Source of the DNA: Palsa-504 sp963808315
Lineage (GTDB): Bacteria; Actinomycetota; Actinomycetes; Streptosporangiales; Streptosporangiaceae
NCBI GenBank assembly: GCA_963808315.1
Contig: CAWEFK010000005.1
Location: 1 to 64,000, forward strand
Direction: 5' to 3'
DNA: 64,000 nt
Part shown: positions 46,785-57,570 of the stretch, piece after piece
How positions within the stretch are numbered: position 1 is the stretch's first letter
Layout: every line of letters begins with the position of its first letter
Made by a program: the position numbers and the translations under genes
Notes under the pieces: generated by a model
What the model saw: only the letters and a program-made list of their open reading frames with translations
What the model was told of the DNA's origin: nothing
Database searches by the model: none

Positions 46785-47727
46785 GAGGCCTCCAGCCCGT
46801 CGTCGACCTTGACGTTCTCGGCGGCCAGCGTGATGCCCGAGCGCCTGGCCTGCTCCAGGATGAGCGTGGCGAAATCCTCGGTCTGGTAGCCGGCGCCCAG
46901 CGCGGAGGCCACCATGGCCGCGGCGGCCGAGGCGACCGGCATCGGCGCCTGCAGGTCATGCGCCGCGGCCAGCCCCAGGTCGAAGTCCTTCAGCAGCAGC
47001 GGGTTGGTGAAGGTCGGGGTGAAGTCCAGGTTGACCAGCGCCGGCGACTTGTACCTGGTGAACATGGACCCGAGCACCGAGTGGTTGATGAACTCCAGGA
47101 ACGCGGCCCGGCTGGCGCCCCCCTTCTCGGCCAGCACGGTGACCTCGGACAGGGCCTGGATCACCACGCCCAGCAGCACGTTGTGGCAGATCTTGACCAG
47201 CCGCGCCACCTCGTCGTCGCCGACGTAGGTGACCCGCGCGCCGAACAGCGCCAGCAGCGGCTCGGCCGCGGCGAAGGTGTCCGGCGGGGCCCGATACGGC
47301 CAGGGAGAGCTTGCCCGCGCTCACGACCTTGGGGTTGCCGCTGACCGGCGCGGCGAGGAAGTCGGTGTCCCGCTTGCGGCCCGCGTCGCGAACCGCGGCG
47401 GAGGCTTCCATCGAGACCGTGGAGAAGTCCACGAGCAGCGCGGGCGAACGGCCGGGATCGGTCAGCACCCCGTCGGCGCCGGTGGTGATCTGGAGCAGGT
47501 CATCGGAGCCCGACACCATGGTGAACACCACGTCGCGGTCGGCCAGGTCCGCCGGGCGGCTCTACCGCGACGGCGCCGCGGCTGACGACGGGAGCGGCCT
47601 TGGCCGCGGTCCGGTTGTAGATGGCCACGTCATGCCCCGCGTCGAGGAGCCTGTCCGCCATCTGCAGGCCCATCCGGCCTGCCCCGATCCAGCCAATCCT
47701 GGGCTGCGAAAGCGCACGGTATGCCAT
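46781..47727 (-). CDS. 3-hydroxyisobutyrate dehydrogenase-like (beta-hydroxyacid) NAD(P) enzyme, frameshifted; first gene of the operon
   Basis: About 300 residues. The Rossmann loop is RIGWIGAGRMGLQMADRLLD, the substrate-binding region DFLAAPVSGNPKVVSAGKL, and the catalytic Lys lies in ARLVKICHNVLLGVVIQAL (K-x3-N). Frame changes near 47560 and 47270. The ATG at 47727 has GGAGGG at a good distance. The family oxidises 3-hydroxy acids or reduces imines and tartronate semialdehyde. A LacI-type operator lies about 75 bases upstream. Confidence 0.85.
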
Positions 47728-47783
47728 CACGACGTCCCTCCTGCATAGCCCCGCCGCAGTGACCACCGCACCCAGCACCGTCA

Positions 47784-48949
47784 TCACTCGGCCGAGATTA
47801 TCACAATCGTTTGCATCCTAGTAAGGCCCGGGATCAGCCGGGCATAGCCCGCGTGGCCGGGCATCAGCGCGCGGCCGCGCGGCTGCACCGTCCCGCCGAG
47901 CTGCTCGGCGGCCCAGTCGGCGGTGGCCTGCCGGTGGAACGGGGCCAGGTTGGCGCAGCCGTGGTTGCCCTTTTCCAGCAGCAGCAGCTGGGCGGGGCCG
48001 GACGCCTCATCGACCAGCCGCTGCGCGTGCTGCCAGGGGATCAGCCGGTCGAGCTTGCCCATGACCGCCAGCAGCGGGCAGGTGATCAGCTCGGCCCGGC
48101 CGGCCATGGTCAGCTCCGCCGACCGGCGGCGGGCGGTTTCCATGTCCGGCGAGAAGGACCGGACCCGGAACGCCTCGCGGGTGAGGATGGGGCGGCTGTC
48201 CCAGCCGTCATCGAAGGAGTAGGGCCCGGCCAGCGCGATGCACGCCTTCACCCGGCGGTCGCCGCTGGCCACCCGCGGCGCGTAGTAACCGCCGAGGCTG
48301 ACGCCCCAGATCCCGATCCGTTCCGGGTCGAGTCCGTCCTCGGTGCTCAGCTGGTCGATGATGGCGGCGCCCGGCACCTCCCAGTCACCCCGGATGGCCA
48401 GGTCGTACTCGGCCTCGCCCTGACCGGGCCCGTCCACGCTGAAGGTGGCGATACCCCGCTCCAGGAACAGCTGCTCGGTGCTGCGGAGTTCTTCCTTGGC
48501 CGAGTCGAGTCCGGAGATCATGATCATGACCGGATGAGGTCCCGGGTCCGGCCGGCTGAGCGCAGGACGCCGGCCAGCCGCGACCCTTCGAACGGGATCT
48601 CGACCCGGCGGCCGGGAGGATCCAGGTAGGGCAGCGCATCGGTCAGGCAGCTCACCGCCCGCTCGTGAGCGGCCCGCAGCTGCGCCATGTCGCTGACGAA
48701 CAGGAACTTGGCGAAGTGGAAGTAGACGGCGGCCTGCGCGAGATGCTCCCCGGCCGAGATCGTCCGGCCCGCTTTCAGCGCGTCCCGGCCGAGCTGCTCG
48801 TGTTCGGCGGCGACCGCGCTCCAGGCCGAGCACCACTCGTCCCAGGAGGGCAGATCTCGGGTGATCCGGTCGAAGTCCGCCGCGGTCACGCCGTTGGTGG
48901 TGAACCGCGGCGCCCAGTGTGAGATGGCCATGGCTAGCCTGTCGTCCAT
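47784..48949 (-). CDS. Alpha/beta hydrolase, 2,6-dihydroxypseudooxynicotine hydrolase/FrsA type (copy 1), one frameshift
   Basis: About 390 residues. The N-terminal helical cap starts MDDRLAMAISHWAPRF and contains WDEWCSAWSAVAAEHEQLG. After a frame change near 48545 the hydrolase core has MIMISGLDSAKEELRSTEQL (oxyanion region), FSVDGPGQGEAEY, the nucleophile Ser in IWGVSLGGYYAPR and the His in KGNHGCANLAP. Family members cleave C-C bonds next to ketones (DHPON hydrolase) or esters. The last 25 codons, across operator a, may be read-through past a lost stop. Confidence 0.8.
47802..47815 (-). promoter_or_regulatory. LacI-type operator a
   Basis: Plus strand CACAATCGTTTGCA, 12 of 14 bases matching TGCAATCGTTTGCA. 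It is upstream of the seven-gene operon that begins at 47727, and lies in the last codons of the hydrolase reading. Confidence 0.6.
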
Positions 48950-48983
48950 GTCACGGTCCTTCCAGCGATCGTTTTAAGGTCTC

Positions 48984-48997
48984 TGCAAACGAATGCA
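48984..48997. promoter_or_regulatory. LacI-type operator b
   Basis: TGCAAACGAATGCA, 13 of 14 to the consensus. It lies between the divergent hydrolase (start 48949) and molybdenum hydroxylase (start 49101) genes and could control both. Confidence 0.7.
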
Positions 48998-49100
48998 TAC
49001 TCTTGTGGAAGGCTCGGGTCAACACCGTGACCAGTCCGCTGCACCGGACCGGCTTGGCCGCTCGGGCACGCTCGCCGGGCCGGCGCTCTGGAGGGAGATG

Positions 49101-51774
49101 ATGGAAACGGAAGAATTCCTCCTGGTCGTCAACGGCGCCGAGCACACCGTCAGCTGCGAGCCGGACACCCCGCTGCTGGACGTCCTGCGCCACGACGTGG
49201 GCCTGGCCGGGCCGGGCTTCGGCTGCGGGATCGGCCTGTGCGGCGCGTGCATGGTGCTGGTCGGCGGCCGGGCCCAGTCCTCCTGCAACCTGCCCGTCTG
49301 CGCCGTAGACGGCCCGGTCACGACCGTCGAGGGGCTGGCGTCCGGCGGCCGGCTCCACCCGGTCCAGCAGGCGTTCCTCGACGAGCAGGCCGCCCAGTGC
49401 GGCTACTGCACCGCGGGCATGATGATGGCCGCGGTGGACCTGCTGGGCAAGAACCCCGCCCCGGCTGAGCCGGACGTCAGGGCGGGCATGGACGGCAACC
49501 TGTGCCGCTGCGGCAGCCACGGCCGGATCGTCCGCGCGGTGCTGCGGGCGGCCGGGCAGGTCGCAGGGCCGCCAGCGGCGCCGCGGCGGACCGGTAACGC
49601 CCGGCCGGGCCCGGTAGCCGCCGGGACGGAGGTGGTCTCCGCCGGGGGGCGCGCGCTGCCGGTCAGCCTGGCGGCGAACCCGGTGCTGGGCCGGTGGCTC
49701 GATTTCGGCGTACCGGCGAGGTCACGGTCCGGGTCGGCAAGGTCGAGTACGGCCAGGGTATCTGGACCGCGCTGGCGCAGGTGGCGGCCGAGGAACTGCA
49801 GGTCGACCTGGCCCGGGTGCGGATGGCGCCGGTCAGCACGAGCACCAGCCCCGACGAGGGCGTGACCTCGGGCAGCCGGTCGGTGCAGGACTCGGGCTCC
49901 GCCCTCCGCCAGGCCTGCGCGCAGGCCCGCGGGCTGCTGCTCGCGGCGGCCGCGACCCGGCTCGCCGTCAGGCCCGGCCGCGCTGAGCGTGGCGGACGGG
50001 CAGATCCTGGCGTCCGGGCGGCCGACCGGGCTGAGCTACTGGTCGCTGGCCACTGCGGACATGCTGGACCGGGCGGCGGGCGCCCCGGTGCCGGCCCGGC
50101 CGCCGGCCGAGTGGACCGTCGCCGGGCGGCCTGCCCCGCGGCTGGATCTCCCGGACAAGGTCACCGGGCGGCCGCGGTTCATCCATGACCTGGTGCTGCC
50201 GGGCATGCTGTTCGGCCGGGTGGTGCGGCCGCCCTCGGCGGCCGCCGAGCTCAGCGAGCTGCCCGCCATCCGGCTTGGCCGGGGTGAGCGGCTGGTGCAG
50301 GACGGTTCGTTCGTCGGGGTGGTGGCTGAGACCGACCGGGCCGCGCTGCGGGCGGCCCGGCGGGTGGCCCGCGCGGCGCGATGGAAGCTGGCGGACTCCC
50401 CCGGTCCGCTGCCCGACGAGCGCGACCTGCGGTCCTTCCTGCTGGCCGCCCCGTCGGAGCCGCAGCCGGTGGTTGAGCAGCCGGATCCCGGCGCGGCCGC
50501 CATGGCCACCCGCACGCTGACCGCGGAGTTCAGCCGTCCGTTCGTGGCGCACGCGTCGATGGCGCCCAGCTGCGCGATCGCTCGCTGGGACGGCGGGTCC
50601 GTCACCGTGTGGAGCCACAGCCAGGGCATTTTCGCCCTGCGCGGGGCGATCGCGGCCGGGCTGGGGCTGGCGGCCGGGCAGGTGACCGTCCACCACGCCG
50701 AAGGCGCGGGCGTCTACGGCCAGAACGGGGCGGACGACGCGGCCATGGACGCGGTCCTGCTGGCCCGCGCGGCCGGGGGCCGGCCGGTCCGGGTGCAGTG
50801 GACCCGGGAGGACGAGATGCGCTGGGCGCCGTTCGGTCCGGCCATGCTGGCTCGGCTGTCGGCCGGCCTGGATCCGGCGGGCCGGATCGTGACCTGGCGG
50901 CAGGACGTGTGGAGCAACGGCTTCATCGGGCGGCCCGGCACCGGCGGGGAGCCGCGCCTGCTCGCCCTGACCCACCTGGCCGGCGGCGGCCCGCGGCCGA
51001 TGCCGCCGGCGCCGGACGGGCCGCCGACCGGGGCGATGGGGTCGACCCGCAACGCGGTGCCGGGGTACGACATCCCCGACCTGCACGTCACCCGGCACCG
51101 GCTGCTCGACATGCCGATCAGGACGTCCTCGTTGCGCTCGCTCGGCGCGCACCTCAACGTGTTCGCCATCGAGTCGTTCATGGACGAGCTGGCCGCCGCG
51201 GCCGGCGCCGACCCGGTGCGGTTCCGGCTGGACCACCTGGCCGATCCGCGCGCCCGGCGGGTGCTGGCCGAGGCCGCGCAGCTGGCGGGCTGGGACACCC
51301 GGGCCCGCCGGGACGGGACCGGGTTCGGCGTGGCGGTGGCCCGCTACAAGGGGGTGGCCGGCTACTGCGCGGCCGTGGCCGAGAGTGGAAGCCGACACCG
51401 ATGTCCGGCTGCGCAGGCTCTGGCTCGCGGTGGACGTGGGCCGGGTCATCAACCCGGACGGGGTACGCAACCAGGTCGAGGGCGGCGCGGTGCAGAGCGC
51501 GAGCTGGACGCTGCGGGAGCAGGTCAGGTTCGACCGGACGCAGATCACGTCGGCGAACTGGGACAGCTACCCGATCCTGCGGTTCACCGAGGTTCCCGAG
51601 GTCACGGTGCGGATCGTGGACGCGGCCGACGAGGAGGAGACCGGGGCGGGCGAGCTCGCCGCCGGACCGGTGGCCGGAGCCATCGGCAACGCGGTCGCCG
51701 ACGCGGTCGGGGTGCGGGTCCGGGATCTGCCGCTGACCAGCGCGCAGATCATCCGGGCCATCGAGGCGAGCTGA
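49101..51774 (+). CDS. Xanthine-dehydrogenase-family molybdenum hydroxylase with fused [2Fe-2S] subunit, three frameshifts
   Basis: Residues 1-155 are the iron-sulfur subunit: plant-type cluster GCGIGLCGACMVLVGG with a later C, and the second cluster CGYC...CRCGSHGR. An Ala/Pro linker leads straight into the molybdopterin subunit: LPVSLAANPVLGRWLDFG, VGKVEYGQGIWTALAQVAAE, DEGVTSGSRSVQDSG, LDLPDKVTGRPRFIHDLVLP and finally TGAGELAAGPVAGAIGNAV with the catalytic Glu. It is closest to isoquinoline 1-oxidoreductase (IorAB)/nicotinate-dehydrogenase-like enzymes, which hydroxylate N-heterocycles next to nitrogen. Frame breaks near 49715, 49970 and 51385. GGAGGGAG precedes the ATG. No separate FAD subunit. 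Confidence 0.85.
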
Positions 51775-51797
51775 CCGGTGCCCCGGTTGACGGCCGC

Positions 51798-52770
51798 TCA
51801 CAGGGCCAGGATGAGCTTGCCCGCGGCGGCCCGGTTCTCGAACACCCGGTGCGCGTCGGCCGCGCGCTCCAGCGGGTAGACCCCGGTCACCCCGGGGTCG
51901 ATCTCACCCGAGCCCACGAGCCGGACCGCTTCGGTCAGCACCGGCCGCATGACGGCGGGGTCCCGGCCGGACAGCTGGCCCGCCGAGAAGCCGGCGTACC
52001 CGATGCACCGGGCGCGCAGCCACTCGGCGCCGGGCGCGGTCTCCGGCTCGCCCGAGATGTTGCTGTAGCTGACCAGCCGGCCGAACGTGGCGACCAGCGG
52101 GAACGACCGGGCCCGGATGTCACCGCCCACCGGGTCCAGGACCACGTCCACGCCCCGGCCGTCGGTCGCGGCCAGGACCTTCGTGTCGAAATCGTCGTAG
52201 CCGAAGACCTCGCCGAACCCATGCTGCCGCGCGTACTCGGCCTTCCCGGCGTTGCCCGCGGTGCCCAGCAGCGGACGCAGGCCGGCCCGGAGCGCCAGCT
52301 GCGCCGGCGACGGTCCCGACGCCGCCTGCCGCGCTGTGCAGCAGCACCGTCTCCTGCGGCGTCACCCGCGCCACCCGTCGCAGCAGCATCAGCACGAGCG
52401 GAACGGTGATCAGCATCGCCGCGGACTCCGGGCGCGCGGCCAGGTCCTCGGTCAGCGGGACCGTGAACGCCTCCGCCGCCGTCGCCACCTCCGCGTATCC
52501 ATGTCCCCGGGTGAACGCCGCCACCGGCTGGCCCGGCCGCAGTGACGTCACGCCGGCTCCCACGGCGCGGACCGTGCCCGCGACCTCCACGCCCGGGATG
52601 AAGGGCGGCTGGCCGAGCCCGTCCCCCCGGCGGTTCCTGACGTCGGTGTAGTTGACGCCGGCGAACCGCACCGCCACCGATACCTCTCCCGGGCCGGGCT
52701 GCGGCTCGGGGACATCGGCGACGCAGAGCATCTCCGGTCCGCCAAACGCGGAAACGACGACGGCACGCAC
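51798..52770 (-). CDS. NADPH:quinone reductase-like MDR enzyme, frameshifted
   Basis: About 320 residues: MRAVVVSAFGGPEMLCVADV, VRFAGVNYTDVRNRRGDG, PFIPGVEVAGTVRAVGAG, then LLHSAAGGVGTVAG (cofactor loop) and, after a frame change near 52310, VLDPVGGDIRARSFPLVATF. No catalytic zinc ligands. It may reduce a quinone or enone intermediate. Divergent from the CrtI-like gene with operator c between them. Confidence 0.82.
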
Positions 52771-52855
52771 GGCGGCTCCTCAGTGTCTGCTGACGGGTCT
52801 GGCGGGGTCGTGACCGGGCTGGCCGGCTGGGTCTCTTGCGCGCGGCGGCAAATCC

Positions 52856-52869
52856 TGCAATGGTTTGCA
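52856..52869. promoter_or_regulatory. LacI-type operator c
   Basis: TGCAATGGTTTGCA, 13 of 14 to TGCAATCGTTTGCA, in the 168-base divergent promoter region between the quinone reductase (52770) and the CrtI-like flavoprotein (52939). Confidence 0.7.
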
Positions 52870-52938
52870 TTATGGCCGATGATCACTGGCGCCGCTAGCG
52901 GCCGGCCTGGTGCGGGCGGTCTAGCGGGCAGGAGAAGC

Positions 52939-54556
52939 ATGGACACCAGCGCGGACATCGTCGTCGCCGGGGCCGGGCACAACAGCCTGGTCGCCGCGTG
53001 CTATCTGGCCAAGGCTGGCTACCGGTGCCTGGTCCTGGACGCCCGGCACATACCCGGCGGCGGCGCCGCCACCGAGGAACTGCTGCTGCCGGGCTACGGC
53101 ATCGACACGTGCGCCACCGGGCACACCCTGATCCGGATCAACCCGCTGCTGACCAGGGACGAGCTCGGGCTGGTGGCCGACTACGGGCTGCGCTACATCG
53201 ACCCGGATCCGGTCGCGCACGTCGCCTTCCCCGACGGCGAGCACTTCACCATGTGGCTCGACCGGGACCGCACCGCGGCGGAGATCGCCCGGTTCTCGGC
53301 GGCCGACGCCGCGGCCTACCTGCGCATGCTGGACGAGTACGACGAGGTGAAGTCGATCTTCAGCGCGTCCCAGTTCACCCCGGTCGGCTTCGGCCCCTCG
53401 GTAGATGCGCGGCTGGCCGAGCACCCGCGCGGCCGGGTGTGGCAGCGGCGGCGTGTCCTGTCGGCGTGGGACATCATCAGGCACGAGTTCAGCAGCCGCC
53501 ACGTGCAGGCCTTCATGCTCTGGATGGCCTTCCAGACCAACCAGGCGGTGGACGTGCCCGGCTCCGGCCTGCTGGCCTACTCGCTCATCTTCGGCCGGCA
53601 GCAGCGCAGCTGGTCGATCCTGGTCGGCGGGTCCGGCCAGGCTCACCGAGGCGCTGACCGGCTACCTGGAAAGCCACGGCAGCACCGTGCTGTGCGACAA
53701 GCTGGTCACCCGGCTCGTGCTCGACGGCGGCCGCTGCATCGGGGTGGAAACCGACGACGGCGAGCAGTACCTGGCCAGCACCGCCGTGCTGTCCACGATC
53801 CACGTCACCCACCTGCGGGACATGGCCCCGGCCGAGGCGTGGCCGGAGGAGTTCCACTACGGGATCGACACCTACGACGTGGGCGTGCCCGGCTTCGGCG
53901 TCTACCTCGCCACCAGCGCTCCGCCGGAGTTCGGGACGCCCGACGGCCCGGTCACCGCGGTCTCGGCCGGGACCGTGGGCTGGCCGGAGGACGTCGTGCA
54001 GCTCGGGCAGGACCTGCGGGCCGGCCGGTTCGTGTCCAATGTGCCGTGGCTCCTGGTGGCCACGCCGACGCTGGTGGACCCGGGCCGCGCCCCGGCCGGG
54101 AAGCACACCGTCAAGGTGCTGAGCCATCAGGTCTACGAGCTGCCGGCGGGCATGCCGGACTGGGAGCAGGTCAAGGCCGAGCACGCCGCGCGGCAGCTCG
54201 CGCTACCTGCGCACCTTCACGCCTGGCTTCACCGACGACGTGGTCCTCGGGCCAGATGGTGAAGTCTCCGGCCGACTACGAGCGGCTGAACCGGCACATG
54301 GTGCACGGGGCCTTCCACGGCGGTGACCGGGGGCTGGCCGGCAGCGGCCCGCTGCGGCCGGTGCCCGGCTGGGCCTCGCACCGCATGCCGATCCCCGGCC
54401 TGTACCAGACGGGCGGATCCACCCACCCGGGCGGCTCCATCACCGGCGCGCCCGGCGCGTAACGCCGCGATCGTGCTGCTGCACGACCTCGGCCACGACC
54501 CGGCCGAGGTGATGGCCGCGCCGCCACGCCGTCCCGCGCCGTCGGTCACCGGCTGA
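52939..54556 (+). CDS. CrtI/PYROXD2-like FAD-dependent oxidoreductase, frameshifted
   Basis: About 535 residues. FAD fingerprint ADIVVAGAGHNSLVAACYLA with VLDARHIPGGGAATEE, typical of phytoene-desaturase-like and PYROXD2 proteins. The middle has WMAFQTNQAVDVPGSGLLAY. Frame changes occur near 53630, 54215 and 54460. The C-terminal FAD motif is LYQTGGSTHPGGSITGAPG and the tail ends at the TGA at 54554. AGGAG precedes the ATG. Relatives oxidise isoprenoids or amines; in this cluster an amine or C-C desaturation step is plausible. Probably controlled from operator c. Confidence 0.82.
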
Positions 54557-54569
54557 GCGGGCCCTCGCG

Positions 54570-54760
54570 GTGATCATAGACGCGCACGCCCACATCGTGG
54601 TGGGCGCGGCCGCTGGCCGGGCACGTCCTGCTAGGACCGGCCCTTCGATATGGGCAGCGACGACCCGGTGGGCGAGGTCCGCGCGCTCGGCCGCCCGCCG
54701 AGGCCGAGGCCGCGTGCTCGGCGACAACGCCGCCCGGCTGGTCGGCTGGCCGGCCAGGCG
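54570..54760 (+). pseudogene. Amidohydrolase relic: first and last segments joined, middle deleted
   Basis: A GTG 13 bases after the flavoprotein stop opens VIIDAHAHIVVGAAAGRAR, the metal-binding start (DAHAH) of ACMSD-like amidohydrolases. About 25 codons later, in another frame, comes RPFDMGSDDPVGEVRALG and then RVLGDNAARLVGWPA, the conserved C-terminal end of the same family. Roughly 250 residues with the remaining metal ligands are absent. It is convergent with the aldolase gene. Confidence 0.6.
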
Positions 54761-54768
54761 CCGCGCCC

Positions 54769-55752
54769 TCAGGTGGCTGAGCCCGCCGCGCACCGGCAGG
54801 CCGGCCGCGTTCAGGTCGGCGGCCAGCGCGGCCAGGTCGGCCGGGGAGACCTGGGTGAGCGGCGGCCGGACCGGGCCACCGGACATGCCGAGCAGGCCGG
54901 CCCAGGCCTTGATGTAGGGCACCGGGCTGCCGCGCCGCCGGGCGGCCTCCCCGTGCAGCCAGGTGTCCGCCACGGCTCGCACCGGTTCCAGCGTGGCCGC
55001 GACCTGCGCCGCGCCGGCGGCGTCTCCGGCCAGCGCGAGCTCGGTGTACTCGCGCATCGGCCGCCAGCCGGGGACCTGGTAGAGGTACGGCGCGGCCGAT
55101 GACATGAACACCCGCTGGCCGCGGGTGACCATGTTCTCCAGCCAGGTGCCCTCGTTCGGCTCGCAGACCAGGATCCGGTCACCGACCTGGCGCAGCACCT
55201 CCAGGTAGCGACCGTGATCGCGGCCGACCTTGATGCCGCAGACGTTCTCAAGGTCAGCCAGCCGGTCGATGAGCGGCAGCGAGAGGCTGACGCCCGGCGA
55301 ACCGGGTGTCGAACAGCCACAGGCCGATGTTCACGTTCCGGCACAGGTAGGCGAACCAGTCGTAGAGCCCGTCGTCGTCCGCCGCGCGGATAGTACGGGT
55401 TGATGACCACGGCGAAATCCGCCCCCGCGGCCTCCGCGTGGCGGGTCAGCTCGATGGTCTCGGTCACGCTGTGGTGCCCGGTGTGCGCGATGACCTGGCA
55501 TTCCCGCGCGCCGCGGCGGCCACGGCGGTGACGAGCCTGCGCCGCTCGGCGCCGCTCAGCGCCCAGAACTCGCTCATCACCCCGGCGCAGAACACCCCGT
55601 CCACGCCCAGCTCGCCGGTGAGCCGGTCCATGTCGGCGGCCAGCCCCCCCTCGTCGAGCTGGCCGGCGGCGTCGAACGGGGTGGTGGTGGCCGCCCACAG
55701 CCCGCGGAACCGCTCCCGCGCCGCCGCCTTCGCCTCGGACCTGGTAGTCAGT
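54769..55752 (-). CDS. Dihydrodipicolinate synthase-family aldolase/hydratase (copy 1), several frameshifts
   Basis: Joined frames give about 320 residues: RFRGLWAATTTPFDAAGQLD, VFCAGVMSEFWALSGAERR (substrate-loop equivalent), VIAHTGHHSVTETIELTRHA, AVVINPYY, and LENVCGIKVGRDHGRYLEVL with the Schiff-base Lys. The C-terminal part is VFMSSAAPYLYQVPGW and RRRGSPVPYIKAWAGLLG. The start is unclear (CTGACTACC just after the hydrolase stop). DHDPS-fold enzymes in catabolic clusters act as pyruvate-releasing aldolases. It is the last gene of the transporter operon. Confidence 0.75.
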
Positions 55753-55755
55753 CCG

Positions 55756-56796
55756 TCACAGGGTCTCCGCCAGCCAGTCGGCCACCGCGGGCCTGGCCTT
55801 GAACCAGACGTTGTTGAGGATGTGAACGCCGTCGTCGAACACCAGCGTGGTCACCGGTCCGCCGTACTCCGCGGCGACCTGCTCCGCCTGAGCGGGCGGC
55901 GAGGCCGCATCGAGGCCGCCGTAGACCTGCAGCAGCGGCACGACCGCCTGCTCGGCCGCGCCGGCCAGGGTGATCGACGCCATGACGGCCGCCGGGTCCG
56001 GCCCGAGATGCTGATACTGGCCGGTCTTGGACAGCGGCTCCATGGTCTCGAACCGGCCCGCCGGGGAGTACCAGCTCGAGATCGACACCACGGCGCGGAC
56101 CCGGTCGTCGATCGCGGCGGTCCTGATCGCGAACAGGCCGCCGTAGGAGATCCCGCCCACGGCCAGCCGCCCCGGGTCCAGGTCCTCGCGGCCCGCCAGG
56201 GCGTCGATGATGGCCTGCACCGCCAGCTCGTAGTCGGGCCCGAGCTTGCCCTGGAAGCTGACGCTGCCCTGGCCGGGCCCGTCGAAGGCCGCGAAGGCGA
56301 GGCCGCGCGCCACGATGTAATCACCCAGGTTGTACAGCTCTTCCTTGGTGGAGTCGGCGCCGGGGAGCAGCAGCACGACCGGCGGGCGGGTCACGCCCGG
56401 GGGAATCCGCAGGTAGCCGTTCAGCGTCATGTCCCGGAACGGGACGGTAAGGATCTCCATCGGCGGGTCCAGGTGCGGAGCCGCCCGGTCCCACGCGCCT
56501 GCCATCGCGGTCAGGGCGGCGCGGAACTGCTCCTGATCGTGGCAGAACATGAAGCTGGCCCAGTGGTAGAACAGGCCGGCCCGCAGGTAGGCATCGCCCG
56601 CGGTCCGCCGCCGCCCGCCGCGAGCGCCTCGTCACCTCGCTGGAGGTGAGCCCTCGGCCTGCCGGCACCACGCTCCGCACCACTGCTCGTAGTCGGTGAT
56701 CTGCTCGCGGAGCTGCTCGAACTCCCACGGCGAGACGTAGTTGGACAAGATCCGCCAGGTGAAGCGGCGGTACATCGACTCCAGCCGGTCGTCCAT
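55756..56796 (-). CDS. Alpha/beta hydrolase, 2,6-dihydroxypseudooxynicotine hydrolase/FrsA type (copy 2), frameshifted near the 5' end
   Basis: About 345 residues. The cap begins MDDRLESMYRRFTWRILSNY and contains YEQWCGAWCRQAEG. After frame changes near 56620 the core has VVLLLPGADSTKEELYNLGD, AAFDGPGQGSVSF, the nucleophile Ser in LAVGGISYGGLFAIRTA, the acid region YGGLDAASPP and the His in DDGVHILNNVW. The ATG overlaps the LivF stop (TGATG). It shares the N-terminal MDDRL cap and core layout with the hydrolase at 47784, so the pathway has two such cleavage enzymes. Confidence 0.82.
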
Positions 56797-57569
56797 CACG
56801 CGCTCAGGTCCCCGGCCGGGACATCCCCCAGATCCCCCAGATCCCCCTGTTCTCCTTCTTCCACGGTGCCGCCCAGGTACAGCGCGCGCATCTGCGGGTT
56901 GGCGAGGATCTCGGCCCCGGTCCCCTCCAGCCGGACCCGTCCGGTCTCCATCACCACGCCGTGGTCGGCCAGGCCGAGCCCGACGCGCACGTTCTGCTCC
57001 ACCAGCAAGATGGTGCGGCCGGTCTGCGTCATCCGTTTGATGCTGGCGTACATCAGCGCGGCCGCGCGCGGCTCCAGGCCCATGGACGGCTCGTCCAGCA
57101 CGACCAGGGCCGGGTCGAGCATCAGGGCGCGGGCGAACTCCACCATCCGCTGCTGCCCGCCGGAGAGCTGGCCGGCCCGGTCGGCGGCTCGCTCCGCCAC
57201 GATCGGGAACTGCTCGGCCACCTCGGCCATGCGCTTGCGGGCCAGCCCGGCATCACGCAGCAGGAAGCCGCCGAGTTCCACGTTCTCCCGCACGGTCAGC
57301 TCGGGGAACAGGTTCCGGGACTGCATGACCTGCACGATGCCTGCCTGCAGGATCTTCCGCGGGCTGGCCCCGCCGATCTCGGCGCCACGGAAGGTCACGC
57401 GGCCCAGCCGCGGCCGCAGCAGCCCGCTCACGATCTTGAGCAGGGTCGATTTCCCCGCCCCGTTAGGTCCGACGACGCAGGTGACCGACCCCTCGGCCAC
57501 GGTGAGGTCCACGCCGCGCAGCACGTCGCCGCTGCCGTAGCCGGCGAACAGGCCAGAGATGGTCAGCAT
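56796..57569 (-). CDS. livF: Branched-chain-amino-acid-type ABC transporter ATPase LivF
   Basis: 257 residues: Walker A VVGPNGAGKSTLLKI, Q-loop in QVMQSRNLFPELTV, signature LSGGQQRMVEFARALM, Walker B ALVVLDEPSMGLEP and H-loop ILLVEQNVR, where Gln replaces the usual His as normal for LivF. The acidic Gly/Asp tail (GDLGDLGD) is unusual. It energises uptake with LivG and the LivHM channel. The stop overlaps the start of hydrolase copy 2. Confidence 0.92.
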   Translation of the reverse strand: MLTISGLFAGYGSGDVLRGVDLTVAEGSVTCVVGPNGAGKSTLLKIVSGLLRPRLGRVTFRGAEIGGASPRKILQAGIVQVMQSRNLFPELTVRENVELGGFLLRDAGLARKRMAEVAEQFPIVAERAADRAGQLSGGQQRMVEFARALMLDPALVVLDEPSMGLEPRAAALMYASIKRMTQTGRTILLVEQNVRVGLGLADHGVVMETGRVRLEGTGAEILANPQMRALYLGGTVEEGEQGDLGDLGDVPAGDLSA

Positions 57570-57570
57570 G

